Positions 8,398-15,890 of a stretch of 36,540 nt of DNA are shown here, piece by piece. Source of the DNA: a virus; IMG/VR virus record IMGVR_UViG_3300030098_006124, positions 1 to 36,540 of that record. One strand, given 5' to 3'. The notes below the pieces were generated by a model, which was not told the DNA's origin, ran no database searches, and saw only the letters and a list, made by a program, of their open reading frames with translations. Every line of letters starts with the position of its first letter. Position 1 is the first letter of the stretch. Both the position numbers and the translations under genes were made by a program.

Positions 8398-8813
8398 AGA
8401 AAGAACAATTTAGAAAATTAATTAAACCAATTATTAAAGAGTGTATTCAAGAAGCTCTTGTAGAATCAAATCTAATTTCAGGTATTATTTCTGAGGTTGT
8501 TAAGGGCATAGGAACTCAGCCACAACAAGCACAAATCACAGAACAGCAAAAGAAATATGAAAGTGATGAAGAGGCAAAGAAAAGACGCCAAGAAAGAGAA
8601 GATAAATTAAATCAAACAAGAAAATCTCTTTTAGAGTCGATTAATAAAGATGCTTATGGCGGCGTCGATATCTTTGAAGGAACGACACCGATGCAGGAGT
8701 CTAATTCTTCAGGTCCCGGCAGCGCTTTATCTGGTACAGATCCAAACGATGCAGGTGTTGATATTTCAGGAATTCTAAATATCGGCGGCGATAAATGGTC
8801 AAAATTGGTATGA
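8394..8813 (+). CDS. Hypothetical head-module protein
   Basis: The 139-residue protein starts in an ATGA overlap with the protease stop. The N-terminal 40 residues look like an amphipathic helix (basic and acidic residues around Leu/Ile). A Gln/Glu/Lys/Arg-rich helix spans about 45-80, and the C-terminal part is Gly/Ser-rich and flexible. It has no catalytic motif. I do not recognise it. Position suggests a minor prohead or core component. Confidence 0.75.
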   Translation: MKKEQFRKLIKPIIKECIQEALVESNLISGIISEVVKGIGTQPQQAQITEQQKKYESDEEAKKRRQEREDKLNQTRKSLLESINKDAYGGVDIFEGTTPMQESNSSGPGSALSGTDPNDAGVDISGILNIGGDKWSKLV

Positions 8814-8820
8814 GGTTAAA

Positions 8821-9051
8821 ATGAGTGCAGTTAATATTTATGTCAAGGCACGAAGAAATGAAAGTGCCGAGGCTTTAATTAAAAGATTTAGTAGGAAGGC
8901 AAAACGAGAGGGCATCGTTGAAGAGTGCAAGAAAAGAATGTATTACGAAAAGCCTTCTGTTAAGAGAAGAAGAGATAAATTAAAGAGAAAAAGAGTTTTA
9001 AAGAAACTATTTATGAAACAGAACGGAGAAAAAGATGTCAACCCCAAATGA
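8821..9051 (+). CDS. rpsU: Phage-encoded ribosomal protein bS21
   Basis: bS21 is a small basic protein of the 30S subunit that sits near the anti-Shine-Dalgarno end of 16S rRNA and aids initiation. The 76-residue product matches bacterial bS21 along its length. ARRNESAEALIKRFSR aligns with the N-terminal VRENE..ALRRFKR block, and YYEKPSVKRRRDK aligns with the FYEKP..ERKRAK block, followed by the usual Arg/Lys tail. Start at 8821 has GAGG 6 bases upstream. Phage-borne bS21 genes are known from marine and other environmental phages. Here it lies inside the head module and overlaps the next structural gene by 17 bases, implying expression with virion genes. Confidence 0.93.
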   Translation: MSAVNIYVKARRNESAEALIKRFSRKAKREGIVEECKKRMYYEKPSVKRRRDKLKRKRVLKKLFMKQNGEKDVNPK

Positions 9052-9493
9052 AAAATTTGCAGATCATAGATTTCAATTTAGTAGCCCCGGCTTAGGAAAG
9101 ACCGGACAATATCAGATGAGTGGTATACCGTTCACATCGGCATCAATCGTTGTTCCCAACGTAGAATCTCCATTTGTCGCCCCGGCAGCCGAAATTAAAT
9201 TTCCGTATGTTACAAAATTTATTACAATTGTTAATGAACATAGCGGCTCGTCAGCCAAACTCAGAGTTGGATTCAGCGCCCTCGGCATTACTGGTTCAGC
9301 TGGTGGCAATGATACTGGTGAAAATTACCTTATTTTAGATAATGGAGAGTCATACACAGGCGAATTTAGAGTTTCAAGCGTGTTCCTTGTTGGGCATGAA
9401 TCGCCAACAACTGCTTCAGTCATTGCTGGCATGACAGGGATTAACGCCTCATCCCTTCTAACCAACTGGTCAGGAACCTCTGGAGTAGGTTAA
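9035..9493 (+). CDS. Putative virion surface protein (beta-rich)
   Basis: The 152-residue protein is rich in Ser, Gly, Thr and Val with short alternating hydrophobic stretches, typical of a beta-sandwich. It has no cysteine and no signal peptide. It begins within the bS21 gene with GGAG upstream and overlaps the LamG-like gene by one base. Lying between protease and scaffold/capsid genes and beside a lectin-like protein, it may be a head decoration protein. The family is not recognised and the role is inferred. Confidence 0.75.
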   Translation: MSTPNEKFADHRFQFSSPGLGKTGQYQMSGIPFTSASIVVPNVESPFVAPAAEIKFPYVTKFITIVNEHSGSSAKLRVGFSALGITGSAGGNDTGENYLILDNGESYTGEFRVSSVFLVGHESPTTASVIAGMTGINASSLLTNWSGTSGVG

Positions 9494-10371
9494 TGAGAAG
9501 TGGATTCGGTGGTCGTCACGGAAGTCTTTCATCTCGATCAACCGGTCAAGTCCGCGTTGAAGACAAAAGTAGTAATTTTTTAAATTTAGTTAAGCATATT
9601 GCTGGCGACGACTTATTATTTTGTTTAGACTCGCTGTCTATTAACGACATCGCAGTCGGCGGCACAATAACAAATTGGTTTGATGCTTGGGATGTTTTTA
9701 ACACCAACTTTACTTCAACCGATAAGCCCACTCTCGATTTATACAATGGCAAGCCGGTTGTTTCATTTAATGGCTCAAGTAATTTTATGAGCACTGCTGC
9801 TAATGCCACTCAATTGAATTCAAAGACAGCCCTTTCGCTTGTATACTTTTCAAAAAATGAAAGTTCTTCAGACGGATTTCAAACGGTACTGGAATACGGC
9901 ACCTATTGGTACAGCTTGAATGGTTTCGCTGTCGCTTTTCAACTCGGCGCCTCCGACTTCGCAGTATACAATGGTCAAGATCAACACCCAGATGGTACAG
10001 CAGTCGGCGGCATCGCTGGCGCTGACGGAACAAATGTTACAGTAAATAATCCTTTAGCACTTGGGGTGGTCTTTAATCGAAATGCCCCCGGCGCTGGTGC
10101 TGGTTTAGCCACGAAACCCTATGTTAATGGCTCGCCAGTTGCCACATCAAATATTTACACTGGCGGTTCAACATTTAACATCGATAGTGCTTGGGCGTCT
10201 AATGACAAGCTTTACATGGGTCGGCGTCAAGGTGGTACAACTTTACATATGAATGGATCAATTGGTTGTTTCATTGCGGTTACAAGAGTGCTTGCTGATG
10301 GAGAAATGAGCCGATTACAAAATGCCGTGCTTAATAGATACAATGTAGGTGCGGGGGCATCTCCCACATAA
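9493..10371 (+). CDS. LamG / concanavalin-like lectin-domain protein
   Basis: The 292-residue protein has the pattern of a laminin-G/concanavalin A-like jelly roll over about residues 30-285. It shows TITNWFDAW near 58, then DLYNGKPVVSFNGSSNFM near 81, a central WYSLNG strand region, and a terminal block in which DGEMSRLQNAVLNRYN (about 269-284) resembles the closing helix of such domains in phage proteins. These folds bind glycans or proteins on virion surfaces. The gene overlaps the preceding beta-rich gene and precedes scaffold and capsid, so a head fibre or capsid-surface adhesin is plausible. The domain call is by pattern, not alignment. Confidence 0.78.
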   Translation: MRSGFGGRHGSLSSRSTGQVRVEDKSSNFLNLVKHIAGDDLLFCLDSLSINDIAVGGTITNWFDAWDVFNTNFTSTDKPTLDLYNGKPVVSFNGSSNFMSTAANATQLNSKTALSLVYFSKNESSSDGFQTVLEYGTYWYSLNGFAVAFQLGASDFAVYNGQDQHPDGTAVGGIAGADGTNVTVNNPLALGVVFNRNAPGAGAGLATKPYVNGSPVATSNIYTGGSTFNIDSAWASNDKLYMGRRQGGTTLHMNGSIGCFIAVTRVLADGEMSRLQNAVLNRYNVGAGASPT

Positions 10372-10382
10372 GGAATAATTAA

Positions 10383-10616
10383 ATGTCCACAAAACCATTA
10401 CCAATAACTTATTACATTGTAACTGAAGCCAACTCTGGCGGCAACGGCACACCAGTAAAGAAAGGCTTTAGCAAATACAGAGTTCTTGGAGATTGGGGAC
10501 ACACGACTCCTCCAAATGCTATTATTTCAATACAAACCACTTGGACAGAATTCAATCTTCAAGAATGGATAATCAACGCTGGTTATACTATTCCAGTTAC
10601 GCCCATTCGCCCCTAA
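10383..10616 (+). CDS. Small hypothetical protein
   Basis: The 77-residue protein starts at 10383 with AAGGA upstream. It contains several Pro, Thr, Ile and Trp residues and no cysteine, compatible with a small beta domain. It is the last gene before a 54-base gap holding a CTATTTAT element. I do not recognise it. Following the lectin-like gene, it may belong to the same virion-surface set. Confidence 0.7.
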   Translation: MSTKPLPITYYIVTEANSGGNGTPVKKGFSKYRVLGDWGHTTPPNAIISIQTTWTEFNLQEWIINAGYTIPVTPIRP

Positions 10617-10637
10617 GTCATTTTACCTTTTTTACAA

Positions 10638-10645
10638 CTATTTAT
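10638..10645 (+). promoter_or_regulatory. CTATTTAT element before scaffold gene
   Basis: CTATTTAT lies 25 bases before the scaffold ATG and is followed by TGTAGCGTAATTTAGGAG. The same 7-mer CTATTTA occurs in five other gaps of this window. The copy before the sheath gene shares nearly the whole downstream stretch as well. A late-promoter core or a leader RNA signal is inferred. Confidence 0.6.
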
Positions 10646-10670
10646 TGTAGCGTAATTTAGGAGTAAACTT

Positions 10671-11801
10671 ATGTCATCAATGTTAGATCAAGCAATTATC
10701 GATGCAACAGCCTTAAGAGAAGCTGCAATTAAAAGTGCAGAACAGGCGGTTGTCGAAAAGTATTCAACAGAAATTAAAGAAGCCGTTGAACAATTAATGG
10801 AAGAAAACGATTTCGAAGAGAATAAGACTGTTGATGAGCAGATTGTTGAGGCAGATGATAAAGGCAAAGGTTACGCTTTTGTTGAGGACACCGAACTTAG
10901 CGATTTAGAACAAAACGATCTTGTAGACATTGATGTTAAAGCTTTATTTGAGGAAGTTCAGCAAGAACAGCTTCAAGAAGAAGTAGAGATTGATGATGAG
11001 TTATTAGAAGAAGACGTTGAAATTTCAGATGAACTTATTGATCAGTTGGTTGAAGAGATTATGACAGAGGGATCAGAAGACTCCACAACAGAAGAAAAAG
11101 AAGTTGTTGAAGAGGAGAAGGAAAACTTAGAAGAGATGGAGATGCCAGCAGACTTAAGCCCCTCTGAGACTGAGGGGACTACTGGCGAGGCACCAATGCC
11201 CGCTACCGTGGAAGAAGAAGCACTTGAAGAAGAAATCAAGATGGATTACAAGCCAGTTCCAGAAGGACAAACAACTGCTTACGGTGCAACAAGAGCACAG
11301 CAGGCAGAGCAAGCTATGTTAATGGACGTAATGCTCGCCATCGAAGAAGAAAACGCTAAATTAGAAAAGAAAAACGAAACTTTGGTTAAGACCGGCGCAA
11401 GCTTAAAAGAGTCTAACCAAAAATTAAAAGAAACCGTGAAGAATATTGCTGAGAAGTTTGAGGAAATCAAATTAATGAACAGCAAGTTATTCTACACAAA
11501 CCAAACTTTAATGGACGACTCCCTGAATGAGCGACAAAAGGGTAACCTTGTCGAGTCTATTAATAATGCTCAGACATCTGAGCAAGCGAAGATTGTCTAT
11601 GAAACTCTTAAAAGCACAGTGGGCAATGCTATTATGAATAAGCAACCGGAATCTCTGAGTGAGGCAGTAGGCAAGCGATCTTCAACATCTTTATTGCTAA
11701 AAGCACAAAAAAGCGACGATAAGCCAAAGGTAAACGAAAGTAACATCTTAGCTAATCGTATGCAAATTTTAGCAGGCATTAAACATCATAAGGAGGATTA
11801 A
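10671..11801 (+). CDS. 22: Prohead scaffold / core protein (gp22-like)
   Basis: The scaffold forms the inner core of the prohead and is degraded by the gp21 protease. The 376-residue protein is strongly acidic: residues about 40-200 are dominated by Glu and Asp. A long coiled-coil-like helical region follows (about 205-300). The C-terminus NRMQILAGIKHHKED fits the short conserved tail of gp22-type scaffolds. It is longer than T4 gp22 (269). Many Leu/Ile-x-Glu sites for the protease are present. It lies four bases before the capsid gene, as in T4, and has its own CTATTTAT element and AGGAG site. Confidence 0.9.
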   Translation: MSSMLDQAIIDATALREAAIKSAEQAVVEKYSTEIKEAVEQLMEENDFEENKTVDEQIVEADDKGKGYAFVEDTELSDLEQNDLVDIDVKALFEEVQQEQLQEEVEIDDELLEEDVEISDELIDQLVEEIMTEGSEDSTTEEKEVVEEEKENLEEMEMPADLSPSETEGTTGEAPMPATVEEEALEEEIKMDYKPVPEGQTTAYGATRAQQAEQAMLMDVMLAIEEENAKLEKKNETLVKTGASLKESNQKLKETVKNIAEKFEEIKLMNSKLFYTNQTLMDDSLNERQKGNLVESINNAQTSEQAKIVYETLKSTVGNAIMNKQPESLSEAVGKRSSTSLLLKAQKSDDKPKVNESNILANRMQILAGIKHHKED

Positions 11802-11805
11802 AACA

Positions 11806-13665
11806 ATGTCAAACATAGTCGAAAGATTAACAGAAAACATCGTTGCTCGTGATCTCTCCAAGGAAGGCGCTGCCCTAGTTTCCAAATGGGAAAAAACAGG
11901 TCTACTTGAAGGACTCGGTAATGATAGAATGAGGGACAACATGTCTCGACTCTTAGAAAACCAAGCCAAGGAACTTCTTCGTGAAGCTTCCACAATGGCT
12001 GCTGGTGATGTAGAGGGCTTCGCAGCCGTCGCATTCCCAATCGTCCGTCGTGTATTCGGCGGTCTACTCGCTAACGATCTTGTTAGTGTACAACCAATGA
12101 GCCTACCATCAGGTCTCATCTTCTTCTTGGACTTCAAGAAGGCAACTGAAGTAGGCGGCGGTCGCCTTGGTAGCAATGCTGATGATTCCGTTTACGGTGG
12201 CGGCGTTCTTGGTGCTCAGTTGACAGGCGGTGTTGACCTCAGCGGAAATAACGCTGAGAAGTCTTTCTACAGCTTGAATAACGGCTACTCATCACCAGTT
12301 TCATCATCTGCAATCGCTTCTGCTTTTACAATTGTTCAGTCTGGTGCAATTGGTGAAGGTGGAGAGTTCTTCCAGTACCCAGAGAGTGTTATGAGAAGTG
12401 TTCAAGTTACTGAGGCTGCGGTTAACCAAGATATTACTAAGTATGACCCAGATCTTACATCTGGTTCTGCGGTTCTTATTATGAAAGCCAGCACTACAGA
12501 TCACCACCTATCACAGCTTAACAAGGATGACCTTATTACTATCGCCCTTCAAGGCGATGCTAATGGTACACCTTTGGCTCAAGGTACTACTAAAGCAGCC
12601 CGTCAGGAAAGAAGACTAACATCTTACCTTTCATCTGATGCTGCTCGTTCAGAAGTTTACATTGTTGTTGTACACGCTTCTGGTACAACGGCAAACTTCG
12701 GGTCAAATGCAGATCAAAACTTAATTGATTTGGAGACTTCTGTACTCCGTGATGCTACTCACTACGAGTACGCCACTGCTGATAATTTCAATGCTGCTAG
12801 TGCTGAAGGTGCCGTTGTAGGTGCTACTAACTGGCTCTTAGAGTCCGACATGACTGCATTCGCAGGTGTTTTTAAGGATGGTTCCGCTGAAATCCCAGAG
12901 ATTGACATCAAGGTTGATTCAATCGCTGTTACAGCTAACACCAAGAAGCTCCGCGCTAAGTGGTCACCAGAGTTGGGTCAAGACCTAAACGCTTACCACA
13001 ACTTGGACGCTGAAGTTGAGTTAACTGGCATTCTTTCTGAGCAGGTTGCTTTGGAGATCGATCGTGAAATCCTAAACGACCTCATCAAGAGAGCAACTGC
13101 TGGCACTCTACACTGGTCACGCAATCCCGGTCAATTCTTGAACCGTGAGACCGGTGCTGAGGTTGGTGCTGCTTCTGCTGCTCCTGACTTCACAGGTACC
13201 GTTTCTGAGTGGTACGAGACTCTTCTTGAGACAATCAATGACGTTTCCGCTCGTATTCACAGAAAGACACTTCGCGGTGGTGCTAACTTCGTAGTTTGTT
13301 CACCAGAAGTTGCCAGCATTCTTGAGTTCACTGCTGGTTTCCGCGCTGCTGTCAGCGTTGATTCCAATGGCACAGCCGGTGCTGTAAACGTTGGTTCAAT
13401 CTCCAAGAAGTTTGACGTTCACGTCGATCCTTACTTCCCACGCAACATCGTGTTGGTTGGTCGCAAGGGCAACAGCTTCTTAGAGAGCGGCTACGTTTAC
13501 GCTCCATATGTCCCACTACAGGTCACTCCTACCATCTTTGGTACTGAGGACTTTGCACCACGCAAGGGTGTAATGACTCGCTACGCTAAGAAGATGGTTC
13601 GCCCTGACATGTACGGCTTGGTTATTTGCCATGGCTTGATTGGTTCAAGTGGTGCAACTGCTTAA
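11806..13665 (+). CDS. 23: Major capsid protein (gp23-like)
   Basis: This HK97-fold protein builds the head shell. The core signature ANDLVSVQPMSLPSGLIFFL (89-108) matches T4-type gp23 (CGVQPMNSPTGQVFAL). The C-terminal GTEDFAPRKGVMTRYAKKMVRP region is also typical. Length is 619 residues against 521 in T4. The T4 cleavage site precedes an Ala; here Leu58-Arg-Glu60 before Ala61 is a good candidate for gp21 processing, with mature protein starting ASTMAAG. The gene looks to use more C-ending codons than its neighbours, as expected for very high expression. A strong terminator follows directly. Confidence 0.97.
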   Translation: MSNIVERLTENIVARDLSKEGAALVSKWEKTGLLEGLGNDRMRDNMSRLLENQAKELLREASTMAAGDVEGFAAVAFPIVRRVFGGLLANDLVSVQPMSLPSGLIFFLDFKKATEVGGGRLGSNADDSVYGGGVLGAQLTGGVDLSGNNAEKSFYSLNNGYSSPVSSSAIASAFTIVQSGAIGEGGEFFQYPESVMRSVQVTEAAVNQDITKYDPDLTSGSAVLIMKASTTDHHLSQLNKDDLITIALQGDANGTPLAQGTTKAARQERRLTSYLSSDAARSEVYIVVVHASGTTANFGSNADQNLIDLETSVLRDATHYEYATADNFNAASAEGAVVGATNWLLESDMTAFAGVFKDGSAEIPEIDIKVDSIAVTANTKKLRAKWSPELGQDLNAYHNLDAEVELTGILSEQVALEIDREILNDLIKRATAGTLHWSRNPGQFLNRETGAEVGAASAAPDFTGTVSEWYETLLETINDVSARIHRKTLRGGANFVVCSPEVASILEFTAGFRAAVSVDSNGTAGAVNVGSISKKFDVHVDPYFPRNIVLVGRKGNSFLESGYVYAPYVPLQVTPTIFGTEDFAPRKGVMTRYAKKMVRPDMYGLVICHGLIGSSGATA

Positions 13666-13697
13666 TGTAGTTAAATAAATTAAATGGATTTATCCAG

Positions 13698-13730
13698 CCC
13701 CCGGTTCGCAAGAACCGGGGGTTTTATTTT
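13698..13730 (+). terminator. Rho-independent terminator after capsid gene
   Basis: A perfect 10-base-pair stem (CCCCCGGTTC with GAACCGGGGG) closes on a GCAA tetraloop of the GNRA class and is followed by TTTTATTTT. It lies 32 bases after the capsid stop. It should end most head-module transcripts and also stabilise their 3' ends. Confidence 0.95.
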
Positions 13731-13737
13731 ATCAACA

Positions 13738-13745
13738 CTATTTAT
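13738..13745 (+). promoter_or_regulatory. CTATTTAT element before lysine-rich gene
   Basis: CTATTTAT begins 8 bases after the terminator T-run and ends 27 bases before ATG 13773. Because a perfect terminator stands just upstream, the following gene needs either read-through or its own promoter. This placement supports a promoter role for the element. Confidence 0.6.
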
Positions 13746-13772
13746 TAGACAAACATTAAACAGGAGTTTATC

Positions 13773-14012
13773 ATGGGCAAAAAAAGAAAAATGATTTCAC
13801 ACCCACAATTTTGGAAAAAGCACGCCAATCACCCAGCAGTTAAAGCAAGACAGGTCGAAGAGTCAGTTAAAGAAGCTGCTGCACCACAACCAAAACCTGA
13901 ACCAAAAAAGGTTGAGGTAAAGCCTGCTCCAAAACCAGTTGTGAAGAAAGAGGCTGTCAAGCCCAAAGCAACTAAAAAAGTTGTTAAGAAAGTTGTTAAA
14001 AAAACAAAGTAA
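13773..14012 (+). CDS. Small lysine/proline/alanine-rich basic protein
   Basis: The 79-residue product has 23 lysines. Residues 1-30 contain an aromatic, His-containing segment (HPQFWKKHANHP). Residues 35-79 are a low-complexity Pro/Ala/Lys/Val tail similar in composition to histone H1 tails, ending in KKVVKKVVKKTK. AGGAG lies upstream of the ATG. The gene stands alone between two perfect terminators and has its own CTATTTAT element, so it is probably a separate, abundant late transcript. A DNA-condensing internal head protein is one possibility. The family is not recognised. Confidence 0.8.
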   Translation: MGKKRKMISHPQFWKKHANHPAVKARQVEESVKEAAAPQPKPEPKKVEVKPAPKPVVKKEAVKPKATKKVVKKVVKKTK

Positions 14013-14035
14013 TTAAAACAATAAATTAACAATTG

Positions 14036-14070
14036 CCCTCCGATGTTTTCATCGGAGGGTTTCTTTTTTC
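14036..14070 (+). terminator. Rho-independent terminator after lysine-rich gene
   Basis: A perfect 10-base-pair stem (CCCTCCGATG with CATCGGAGGG) with a TTTT loop is followed by TTTCTTTTTTC. It ends 23 bases after the lysine-rich gene and insulates it from the neck genes. Confidence 0.95.
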
Positions 14071-14075
14071 AAAAA

Positions 14076-14083
14076 CTATTTAG
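14076..14083 (+). promoter_or_regulatory. CTATTTAG element before gp13-like gene
   Basis: CTATTTAG follows the terminator T-run by 5 bases and lies 19 bases before ATG 14103, with TAGGAG between. It shares the 7-mer CTATTTA with the other gaps and again stands immediately after a terminator. Confidence 0.55.
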
Positions 14084-14102
14084 ATAGTAGGAGAATATAT
14101 GA

Positions 14103-15389
14103 ATGTCTGTACCAGTTTTAACACCATCAAGTAATTCAAGCAAAGTAATTTTGCCAATTACAGGAACCCCAGATAATGTAAATGCTGCAAGTAATCCACT
14201 ACCATTTGGTTTTTACATGCAAGGACCGGATCACCAAGCTTTTGCTTCAGGCGCATCAGATCAGGTTGGTTTTGTTTATAAAAAATTGGGTGGAGATGTC
14301 TTAGACATTGAATTAACTCAGTTTAATGTTTATGCAGCTTATGAAGAGGCTGTTTTAGAATATTCATACTTAGTAAATATTCATCAAGCAAAAAACTCAT
14401 TAAACAACCTACTTGGGGCTACAACGGCTTCTTTTGATGAAGACGGGCAGATTGTTGAAGGTCATGCTTTAAGCGGCTCTAACGTCGAAATGGCGCTTCC
14501 AAGATATACTTTTGATTATACAAGAAGGGTGGCTGAAGGAATCGCTTCGGAAGCTGGAGTTGGTGGTGGTTTAAGTTACTATACGGCTTCTTTTGCTCCA
14601 ACTGCAAGTGTCCAAGACTACGATTTACAACAAATTGTTAGTTCATCTGTTGAAAATGGCGAATTAACTTTGAACGATGGCGATACGGTTGGTAACAATA
14701 AAATTATTATTCGTGATATGTATTATAAAACACCAAGATCGATGTGGAGGTTTTTTGCTTATTACGGAGGCTTAAACGTAATTGGTAACATGTCAACGTA
14801 TGGACAATACGCAGATGATTCGCAATTTGAGGTGGTCCCAACTTGGCAAAATAAGCTTCAGGCAATAATGTATGAGGATTCAATTAGAACCAGAACATCA
14901 AATTATTCATATGAAATCATCAATAATAAGTTAAGATTGTATCCAACACCATCGACCCACTCACCAGATCGTTTCTATTTTAGATTCACTGTAAAAAAAG
15001 ATTCATTTGAAGAATATCCAGATCGACAGTCAGGAACAAAGGGTGTTAATAATATGAACAATTTACCATTTCAAAACATCCCGTATTCATCAATTAACTC
15101 AATTGGCAAGCAGTGGATTCGCAGATTTGCTTTGGCACTTTGCAAAGAAATGCTTGGACAAATCAGAGGAAAGCTGGGTAATGTTGTTCCACTTCCAGGC
15201 GGCAATGTTTCACTTAATGCAACCTCTCTTTTATCAGAGGCAACAAAAGAGATGGGCGATTTAAGAACAGAACTCAAGACAGTATTGGACGAGTTAACTT
15301 ATGAGAAGTTATTAACAAAAGACGCCAATATGACTAAAACAACTGCGGACACATTAAGCAAAGTTCCAGTTCCATTATTTGTAGGATAA
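14103..15389 (+). CDS. 13: Neck protein (gp13-like head completion)
   Basis: gp13 joins the portal vertex to the tail after DNA packaging. The 428-residue protein includes QFNVYAAYEEAVLEYSYLVNIHQAK (about 79-103, split here by position), a helical block seen in T4-like head-completion proteins, and a helical C-terminal part around LCKEMLGQIRGKLGNV (about 347-362). It is longer than T4 gp13 (309). The assignment rests strongly on order: it is followed by gp14-like and gp15-like genes as in T4. ATG 14103 is used; an overlapping ATG at 14099 is out of frame and ends after 11 codons. Confidence 0.75.
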   Translation: MSVPVLTPSSNSSKVILPITGTPDNVNAASNPLPFGFYMQGPDHQAFASGASDQVGFVYKKLGGDVLDIELTQFNVYAAYEEAVLEYSYLVNIHQAKNSLNNLLGATTASFDEDGQIVEGHALSGSNVEMALPRYTFDYTRRVAEGIASEAGVGGGLSYYTASFAPTASVQDYDLQQIVSSSVENGELTLNDGDTVGNNKIIIRDMYYKTPRSMWRFFAYYGGLNVIGNMSTYGQYADDSQFEVVPTWQNKLQAIMYEDSIRTRTSNYSYEIINNKLRLYPTPSTHSPDRFYFRFTVKKDSFEEYPDRQSGTKGVNNMNNLPFQNIPYSSINSIGKQWIRRFALALCKEMLGQIRGKLGNVVPLPGGNVSLNATSLLSEATKEMGDLRTELKTVLDELTYEKLLTKDANMTKTTADTLSKVPVPLFVG

Positions 15390-15395
15390 TAAAGA

Positions 15396-15881
15396 ATGGC
15401 AGATGATAAATGGACAAGACCTGATGCACCGCCGCCACCGCTTTTTACGGGGCAAAAGGAAGCTGATTTTGTTAAACAGATTAATGACGAAGTTATTGAG
15501 AGAGTTGTGGGACAACAAATTCTTTACTTTCCAATTTCCAGACAGCATTCCAATTATCATCCGTTATACGGCGAATCAATAGAAAAGACCTACTTGCCAC
15601 CAATTAGAGTTTATAGTCGTGTAAGCTGGAAAGGAACTAAAACAGAGTTTACAAAATATGGCATTGATAGAAGACCGCAAATTGTAGTTGATTTTCAGAA
15701 AAGGCGCCTGACGGAAGATCAGAATTTATATGTCCGCGTAGGAGATTTTGTTCGTTATGGGGATTTTGATTACGAAATTGTAGAACTCAGCGAGCCAAAA
15801 TTGCTTTTTGATCAGACTGATAAAAGCTTTGAAATTAGCGCAACTTGCATTTTGGCAAGAGAAGGAAAATTTAACCCATAG
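15396..15881 (+). CDS. 14: Neck protein (gp14-like)
   Basis: gp14 works with gp13 in the neck that seals the packaged head. The 161-residue product keeps the gp14 core. YFPISRQHSNYHPLYGESIE (about 48-67) corresponds to T4 YVPREYVSPDLIFGEDL, and GDFVRYGDFDYEIVELSEP (about 112-130) corresponds to T4 [20 protein letters not shown]. It is shorter than T4 gp14 (256) and lacks its C-terminal third. It begins with a proline-rich segment (PDAPPPP). It sits 6 bases after the gp13-like gene and 9 before the gp15-like gene. Confidence 0.85.
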   Translation: MADDKWTRPDAPPPPLFTGQKEADFVKQINDEVIERVVGQQILYFPISRQHSNYHPLYGESIEKTYLPPIRVYSRVSWKGTKTEFTKYGIDRRPQIVVDFQKRRLTEDQNLYVRVGDFVRYGDFDYEIVELSEPKLLFDQTDKSFEISATCILAREGKFNP

Positions 15882-15890
15882 GAACAATAA

